Notes under the pieces: generated by a model
What the model saw: the letters and a program-made list of their open reading frames with translations, nothing else
Database searches by the model: none
Told to the model about the DNA's origin: nothing
Assembly (NCBI GenBank): GCA_032622095.1
Contig: CP136069.1
Span: forward strand, 105,180,278 to 105,244,277
Direction: 5' to 3'
Length of the DNA stretch: 64,000 nucleotides
Source of the DNA: Siphonodentalium dalli
Lineage: Eukaryota > Mollusca > Scaphopoda > Gadilida > Siphonodentaliidae
Shown here: in pieces, positions 56,740 through 64,000 of the stretch
How positions within the stretch are numbered: position 1 is the first letter of the stretch
How the letters are laid out: every line of letters begins with the position of its first letter
Translations under genes and position numbers: made by a program

Positions 56740-57200
56740 GGGAGGGAACACTTTATTTCACTAAAAACTGTATTTTTACACACCCAGCCCACATATACGC
56801 ATGCAGATATTGAACGAAACAGCATATTATTTTAAATATTACTACATACTAAATGATAGATACTCAATTCGGGAGCATTTTTTCAACGACAAAGGGAGCT
56901 TGCGGCACATTTTGATCTTAAACGGACCCCCTTTGAGTCTGTATTCAGCATAAGGATCACAGGTCCCTGCACTGCGGCCCATTTGTAGGAACACTTTCTT
57001 TCAATAAAACTGCATTTTCTACCCACCTCCACCTCTCCCCAAGCCCACATATGCATGCACATATGGAACGCAACAATCAAGATATTTTACTTTATTACTA
57101 TATATACTAACTGAAACAGGCTCCATTCGGGAGCCTTTATTGGGGGGGCTCTGGCCCCTTCGTGCGCAGCGCACACATTATATGATCTTAAACAGCACGC
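56740..57200. repeat. ~256-bp direct duplication
   Basis: ACACTTT..TTTCA, ACTGTATTTT/ACTGCATTTT, AGCCCACATAT and the (T)ATTCGGGAGC phrase occur in the same order twice, with the AGCCCACATAT marks 256 bp apart. The second copy leads into GGGGGGGCTCTGGCCCCTTC and GCGCAGCGCAC. Confidence 0.6.
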
Positions 57201-59737
57201 ACTTCATGCACATTTTCATCTTTTAAGCATTCTTATCAGATTTGCACTCAACTGAAAGATTAAAAGAGCATTAATTAGCGAAGGGCAGTATTGTTTACAC
57301 TGTATTATTAGTCCCGGCCCAGGAATGGATTTTCTAACTGAGTTCCGGCGAATCTATTGAACAGTACCCACTGGTGGGAGGTCAGACAATTTTCATTTGC
57401 CATCTTCTGGGCATACCGGTAATCTTTCGATTCCACACTCAATGCACAATCTTCATATAAAAAAAAGCATTCTTTACTTATGTTCACACCAAACTGGCAA
57501 ATTGAAATACCATATTAGCACCCATTCCCAACGATGGTAGAGCATTCGAGTCTCAACTCGAGACCCCACTATACATGCACTTCCACGACAAAATCAACAT
57601 TCGTTACTTATATTCACACTGAACCTGAACTGACAAATTAATTTAGCGCATATATGTCCAACAACGCTTTTGTAGAGCTCGTTAGTGATGCGGACCGACC
57701 GCTTTGGACCGGTCCGATGACCGGACCAGACCGCTTTTTGCCGACGGTCTGGTACTCTCCGGTCCGGTCCACTATTTTACTTCAGTTATAATAAACTATA
57801 GCGAATATTATTGCGTATTTGCCGTCATATCAATTAGCAACGATGTATTGACGCATTCAAGTGGTTAATATCTATTAAACGTTTGATGCCACAAAAACAA
57901 TGTATGGATGTACTTTGTACATGTCACTTTCCTTATAATGTATTAATGTGACACTGGCCAACACTATGTAGCACCCTATCAATGTGACAAACATGCAACT
58001 GAATGAGTATGGAACTATTTGTCATAAACAGTGTAACATGGCATCAACTAATCAATTTGGATGGATATCGAATCGAGTATTCTATTGTTTTTCACAGTTA
58101 TAATTATCGAAGAAACATGCAAACCACATTACATAGTACATACACAAGACAGTCACATTAATCCAATAGTAGTTGTACTTAGGTATATAACTGTAATTGT
58201 CAGGACTATACAATCAGCCATCACAATCTCCAAGACTCCAATATTAATGTAGTAGTCATATTAGTACACATTTGTATAATTGTCATCAGTATAGTTATTT
58301 CGTTTAAATTTCAATTTAATGAAAATAAGTATGATACGAATCATGCATACGATCAGTTGACTGCCATGTTAATAGATTGGTTATAACACATTCTGGCCGT
58401 AGTTATATATCTGTCCAATACATTTAATTAGTGCATGTTCGCATTACTAGAAATACTATTATCGTTCCCAGTATATCCCACCAGAGACAGACAATGATGC
58501 ATACAATCGGCAAACAATGTAAGTTTTAACATATATGGACTCGTTGCAATGCACTGAACTCAGTAACCTTATAGTTTGTACTATACAGAGTAAAAACTTT
58601 GATAAAACAGAGAATTCATTGCGTGCGATGTCACTGACGTCATTTCGACGAACGTAATAATAAATAGTCTCACTTGAGTGCAAATACTGCATTTGGGGAC
58701 TATGTTAGATCTCAGGTTTGCTTTGACCAATCGGCGTGAAATTTGTTCAGTTATCTTAGAAGACATAATATAGGCCATGGTACAAATTTGGGCTACATTG
58801 CACACATGGTTGAAAAGTTATAAGTGCGACAAAAGCGTGACCGAGTTATACACACACACACACAGATGACTTGTTTTATATATATATATTATGATGATCG
58901 GCAATAGGCATGTTTTCTCCCAATTTATGATCCCAAAATTCCCAATTCCAACTCAATGGCAAGTTGAGGTCCTTTATATGTGTTCCAATGCATGACACAT
59001 TGGAAGCATAATCAGACAAATGGTATGGTAGTATGGTTATTACTATAAGTCATACAAATAACCATACTGTGTCCACATAATTATTGGTGACAATAAAAGG
59101 GTATGGTGTTTGATTTGGACACATCCTTATATGCAGCCAGTATAGTTGGATATGTACATGTACTCATTCTTTAATAGGTTGTCACTCAAATTCATATATA
59201 ATTACATGTACAGATACAAAATAAAAATGGGTTTAAAAAAAAAACCCTAATAAGACATTTTAATTGTGACATTAGTCATTAGGCTACTAGTCTAATAACT
59301 TGTACTACATATGTTCTGTTGCGTTTTTTGGTCACATTGACACTGTTGTGTCAGCCAACAGTCAGTTAAACTGTTTGATTACATTATTTTTCATAATAAT
59401 ATGTTTCCAATATTAAATCCTTACAACTCATAGAAATTCCCAACTGTAGGCCTACAATGCTAATTTTTCCAATTGGAAAGGCCCGGGCCCCTTTCCCAAA
59501 AATATTATAAAAATCGCAATTTGCAAATATCATCTTGCTCTCTGAGCCTCTGTCTTTTTTGTGTGTGGAATTCTCCCCCTTTTTCAACTTAGAAAATGTT
59601 CAATACAGGGGGTATACCTTAGTCCCATCTCTAGTTCTTATTGATAACATCCAGGAAGAATTCTCAGTGGTGCCATGCTGATCAACCTTCCTTAATCTGT
59701 TGCTTCCTTTGGGGAACATGGTATCCATTGACATGGT
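57201..59737. other. No gene; GGTCCG cluster and microsatellites
   Basis: At 57690-57775 GGACCGGTCCG and CGGACC motifs recur in both orientations after TTAGTGATGCGGACCG; this could be one end of a hAT-type element, but the other end is not seen. A (CA)n run lies at 58849-58864 and (TA)n at 58877-58890. Short frames have no signature. Confidence 0.35.
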
Positions 59738-59830
59738 TCAACCCTTTCATGATTAGAGTTGCGCTGGTGCAGCATTACAAATCCTGTGCCAGTTCATTCT
59801 ATTATATATGCGAGTCTCCCTATAAATTCC
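59738..59830. mobile_element. Hairpin MITE family H, fragment
   Basis: ACCCTTTCATGATTAGAG, GCGCTGGTGCAGCATTA and ATTCTATTATATATGCGAG follow the family H order; the second half is missing. Confidence 0.5.
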
Positions 59831-59924
59831 AATAATTTGTGTTATTATGTACATTTTCTATAATAGTACATAACAGTATACTCTATAATTTAACATCAAA
59901 CCAATCATAGTAATTTACTATCGC

Positions 59925-59980
59925 CAAGGGATGAGTTAAACATCTGCTGATTGTGATCGGCCCATGTTCCTGGAAGGTTG
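59925..59980 (+). repeat. Solo 3' end of family E
   Basis: TATCGCCAAGGGATGAG, TTAAACATCTGCTGATTGTG and ATCGGCC match 51803-51846, including a decayed 3' hairpin. No core is attached. Confidence 0.6.
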
Positions 59981-60119
59981 TGGTCGATACAATAAACACA
60001 ATATAAGAGACTGGTTATAGGCCTAAGATGAATCCCTATACCATGCTGATCAACCTTCCTTAAATCAAAGGATACAGGCCACATATCTCATCCAATCATC
60101 ACCAAACTAAATATGTATC

Positions 60120-60702
60120 TTTGAGATGAAATTTAGATGGGAGCCTCCTATTTTGACCAAAATTTGTTTAAAAACATGGCCGCCAGCATCCTTCTTCAAT
60201 TTCAAATTTGAATCCATCGGCACACCCCGCAGCCCGTTGTTATTGGAGGATTGATTTGAAAATTTACAGGCATGTTTAGAATCACCACTAGATGGGAGCT
60301 ATCAAATTTGAACAATTTTCGATGAAAAACATGGCCACCGACAGCCATCTTGGATTTTACGCTTTGCATGACTAAATCCTTTGACACATCCTACAGACCA
60401 CATCCCTCATCTGATGATCACCAAACTTCATTTGAATCTTCGGGGTGACCTCTAGATATACCATAACCTCCTATTTTGACCGAAATTCGTTGAAAAACAT
60501 GGCTGCCAGTGGCCATATTGAAATTTACTTTGTATGACTAAATCCTTTGGCACACCCTACAGACCACATCCCCCATCCAATCATCACCAACCTTCATAAG
60601 GATTTTCAGGGTTATCTCTAGTTTACTTTCCGTCTTCTTTATCATTTTAGTCATTGCTCAGCAAAAATTAACTCCTTCCCAAGTTGAGACACTTTCATTT
60701 AT
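60120..60702 (+). mobile_element. Family A array, highly diverged copy
   Basis: About three to four decayed monomers with AAAAACATGGCCGCCAGC, AGCCATCTTGGATTTTACG and GCATGACTAAATCCTTTG. CACACCCTACAGACCACATC replaces the usual phase mark. It ends CCCAAGTTGAGACACTTTCA, the family A 3' end with its hairpin deleted. An older insertion than the other copies. Confidence 0.7.
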
Positions 60703-62834
60703 GATCTTGTTTCCTATTATGCTCTACCATTCCGCTGTTTTGGGTTGTAATACTATGTTGGAAAATGATGGAAAGAATGAGGCTGATACAATTTTGTTTC
60801 ATATTCAGTCCCAAATATGTTGGCCTGGAAAATAAAATTTGCACAGAGGGTGGTGGGCGGGTGGTCAGGAAGCAGAAATTGTTTTTTCAGTCTTGATTTT
60901 TCAAGTTCTGAACCTGTGTCTGCAAACTTTTTCAAGTCCGCACCCCCTTTCTTTTTTCAACAAACTATTTGTCTATGATTGGTGGATCTAGGCCCTGCAT
61001 CTTTGCAATTCCGTGCTGAGATTGGTGGGTTGTTATTCGAAAATAATTGGAATGGCATGGTTTCTCATAGAATGAAACAGTTATCTATCATTTTCCCGAC
61101 AGGTATCTTCTTATATCTTTCAGAGTTAGCAAGATGGGAGGCACCATTGTTATTAGTAAGGGAGTATGAAGTATATTCATTTAGTCTGATAATAATAACT
61201 AAAAAAATGGTGGAATTTATCGAGTGCATTCTGCAGTATAAACTTTACAATGTATTCACAGCTGTCTGCAATCAACGCTCAAGTGTGAATAAACTCCCAA
61301 ATCAGATTAATACAGATGTTCTAAGAATTATGGTGGTTTATGGTGTTCAATCAATGTTGACAGTAAATTAGGATGAATATTTTGCCCATTTTCGTCGGTC
61401 AATTTCGGAAATTTCAGGGCGACTTAAGAATAGGGAGACTTCTCAACTCTCTCGACTGGTCCCTGGTATAAAGTAGCTGTCAATATGGTTTACAACAGTA
61501 TGATTTTATAATTATACAGTCATGAGATAATAGGTGAGAATTAAGATACAGCATATACCCGGCCTCATCAATTCATAAAAGTTTGATCCTGGGGAATCCA
61601 AAGTGTGACTGATATATCCTGTACATTTTTAAAGAATTGTAGAGTTCATCACTGTCTAAACTAGTTCCTCATTAAAGATGTATTCATGGCTTCTGTTGCT
61701 TGTCGTTAAAGCCATATTTATCACTAAATTGAGAATAAAACAATTTATGAGGCCCCCACTGTCTGTAACACATGATACATACATTTTAAATGAAGAGTGA
61801 CATAATTAGCTTTTTCCATTTCTTTTAAACAGTGCTATGTATTTTTTTTCGTTGAAGAAGCTTCATAAAACTGCCTTTTCTATTGAGTTGCTAGATCTTA
61901 TTCTTTCAAACTTCTTGCTTTATAAGCTCTGATCTTAAAAGTTCATGTTTAGTTTTCATTTCAATTGTTTTGTATCCTTTTGTCAGACTGGTATATACAT
62001 TTTAAACCTTATTAATGTTTGCACAAATTGCAACTGATGCAGCTTTGTTCTGCTGTAAGCTGTGTACAATCCTGCATTGATTGGTTTCCTATTTTATCAG
62101 CATGGATCTATTGTTGGAAGGGTGGTGTGAGAAAGAGGCCTGATGGACTGCTCTAGAGCAGCCATGAATGATATATTCATGTTTTATTGATTGTGATGAG
62201 CTGTGTAAATCAATGCTGCTACATTTAAATTTAAGTAAATATCCACAGAATATTGATTCACAGCTGCAGATACTCGCAAAAATATACCTCAGTATTGACA
62301 TTTTGTTGTCATTAGCAATGAACAGAGAAGTCCAGTAGATATATGGTCATTTTTGCACTATTCATGGTTTGAACATTTCAGAAATTTTAAACAACAAGCT
62401 GGTAAATGCTCTTTGGAATTAGTGGTAATTTTTAGACCTCCTATTGACAACTATTGGCTGAATGAATTTCTTCTCTACAATGATATCTATCTCAGTCACT
62501 CTAGCTTGTATTGAATGACTTCACTGGGAAAATGCAAATGTTTTTAGGTAGCTCAAAGGATTACACCAGTGTAGTTTTTCTCAGTCATTATCGATGCCTG
62601 CTAATCCACTGAGCACATTGCCGAAAAGAATTTTGTAATAGGCCGCCCATAACTGAAGTTATGCCAATTCATGCGATTGAATAATCCATTATGGATTATG
62701 CAGTCTAAATCGTTAAATTTCCTTCATGTGACATCATATGAGGGACTACTGGCAACACACAGTGTCAAACTTGAAAGGCTGTCGTAATTGGCTTTTATCT
62801 ATGGGGCGCCGTTCCTCTATTTATGCCCTATTTG
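60703..62834. other. No feature recognised
   Basis: AT-rich. A 130-codon plus-strand frame (60979-61371) has no start context, domain or partner exon that I can support. Near 62680 GAATAATCCATTATGGATTAT is a small palindrome. Confidence 0.35.
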
Positions 62835-63210
62835 CAGATATCTGCTAGTGGCTAAGAGATATCTCCTTGTGAATTAAGAGATATCTGCTAGCAATATAGA
62901 GATATCTCTTAATCGACATGACAGAGGAGATATTTCTTCATTCAATTAAGAGATATCTCCAAATGACTAAGAGATATCTCCTGGTGAATTAAGAGATATC
63001 TCCAATTCATTAGCAGATATCTCTTAATTCACCAGGAAATATCTCTTTATTATAATAGTGGCATGATTTAGAGATATCTCGAGGAGATATCCGCTTGTGA
63101 TTTAGAGATATCTCTTAATTCGCAAGGAGATATCTCTTAGTCATTTGGAGATATCTCTTAATACTGCTGAATATTAAGAGATATCTTCTCGATCACTAAG
63201 AGATATCTGC
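62835..63210. repeat. Array of AGATATCT palindromes
   Basis: Seventeen copies of AGAGATATCTC or close variants in 376 bp, mostly 15-30 bases apart. Spacers such as CTTGTGAATTAAG, CTGGTGAATTAAG and CAAATGACTAAG recur in both orientations. The centre forms a larger hairpin: CCTGGTGAATTAAGAGATAT faces ATATCTCTTAATTCACCAGG. Not a CRISPR: spacers are not of equal length and the genome is animal. Confidence 0.9.
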
Positions 63211-64000
63211 AATTCGGCTGTTTTCACCGGATCAGGCTTAATATGAAGGATCCCTCAATACACATGCACAGATTATTTATCTATATATATAAAAGAGTAG
63301 AATCTGTCTATCTTCGGATTTTTCTCAAAGACCCCCTGACTGATTTAAACCAAATTTGTTGTGGTGACTCGCGGTACCATGGCAGAGGTAATAATGGTGT
63401 TAGGTTTTCAAAATTATGATTCGAAAAAATTTAATTAAATAAGTAACAAAAAACAAACAAATACGTTCACTTTGGCCCTATTTCAGCACCAGATGTAGGC
63501 TCTTTATGCAGATGGGTTTTCAATGTGGCCTGTGCCATCCAATAATGGGTAAAAGTCCACTATGGGCTTATCAGAACCAATTAAGTACAATATGTCAATA
63601 TTTAGTTCCAATATGAACCTATTTCCCCCAAGGATATATTGAAGTAGGATAACAATATGATAAAAAATATTTAAAAGAGTAGGATATGTCTGTTATATAT
63701 GTGTGCCACATGACCCTAATACACAGAGGCCCCTTTGTGCAGGGGCCACAGGCCCCTCCAACATCAAATGTTTCAGCTAGTATACATATTATTCTGTGAC
63801 AATTCGAAAAATGGTTCCAAATCACAGTTACTGGAATAAAGTAAAAAAAATAAGGTTTTAATCGAATTTACTGGGCATTAATAGTTGGTCTCAGAAATGT
63901 GCTTTTTATGGAAATGGTATTCACTTTATATTGAGAATGGTTTCTAGGGTACTTTTCGATGAGGAATTTCATGGTGCCGGTTGATTTTTTTTTTTTAAAG
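63211..64000. other. Repeat-like scraps, no gene
   Basis: TATATATAAAAGAGTAGAAT near 63282 and TTTAAAAGAGTAGGATATG near 63670 are related phrases, so a dispersed repeat may lie here. A 68-codon minus-strand frame is not supported. Confidence 0.35.

Noticed and set aside
60979..61371. 130-codon ORF as a host gene
   Set aside because: No signal, domain, splice context or poly(A) signal; composition matches AT-rich noise.
62835..63210. CRISPR array
   Set aside because: Regularly spaced short repeats, but spacers vary in length and repeat among themselves, repeats are palindromic 8-10-mers, no cas genes, and the DNA is animal.

Overview
This is a gene-poor, AT-rich stretch of animal nuclear DNA. 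Repeat style points to a bivalve mollusc: CCGT/ACGG tetranucleotide runs next to short inverted repeats, cores of 155-175 bp tandem monomers, and the pearl-type layout known from bivalves. The species cannot be named from the sequence. I see no convincing multi-exon host gene, rRNA, tRNA or CRISPR. Most short open frames are read-through of repeats.

Layout. 0.4-12 kb: a pair of palindromic elements (386-720, 11617-11938), two array elements of family A (1262-3597, 9113-11085), a composite repeat (5170-6355), family F (8307-8797), and one candidate small secreted-protein ORF on the minus strand (12130-12486) with a nearby poly(A) signal. 14-24 kb: a 3-unit tandem repeat with a MITE inserted in it, family A with a 3-mer higher-order repeat (16802-18682), family B interrupted by family C (19247-22390), a 601 bp MITE, and a D-like core. 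25.7-27.1 kb: a 379 bp tandem duplication and a chimeric element scrap. 28.1-33.5 kb: a degenerate minus-strand DIRS-type tyrosine-recombinase retrotransposon with inverted terminal repeats and an internal complementary region; its reverse transcriptase is missing and a family A array lies there. 33.7-38.8 kb: a cluster of near-perfect hairpins and MITEs. 39-42.5 kb: a pogo/Tigger element flanked by TA that keeps only its DNA-binding domains and holds a second element built of GAGCTCGCAG repeats and G14-G20 runs. 42.6-57 kb: families B, G, E and D, two inverted copies of an unidentified coding-like sequence, and more hairpin elements. 57-64 kb: sparse, with a divergent A copy and an unusual array of AGATATCT palindromes (62835-63210).

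Main biological point. Seven element families (A-G) with unrelated ends share one plan: a T-rich 5' end, a 5' hairpin, a CCGT-type microsatellite, tandem monomers of about 160 bp, an inverted copy of the 5' end, then a 3' hairpin and a short T-rich tail. Six of them (B-G) also share a recognisable monomer motif. This fits non-autonomous pearl/Helentron-like (rolling-circle) elements, and suggests that cores and ends have been mixed. No autonomous Rep/helicase source is present in the window.
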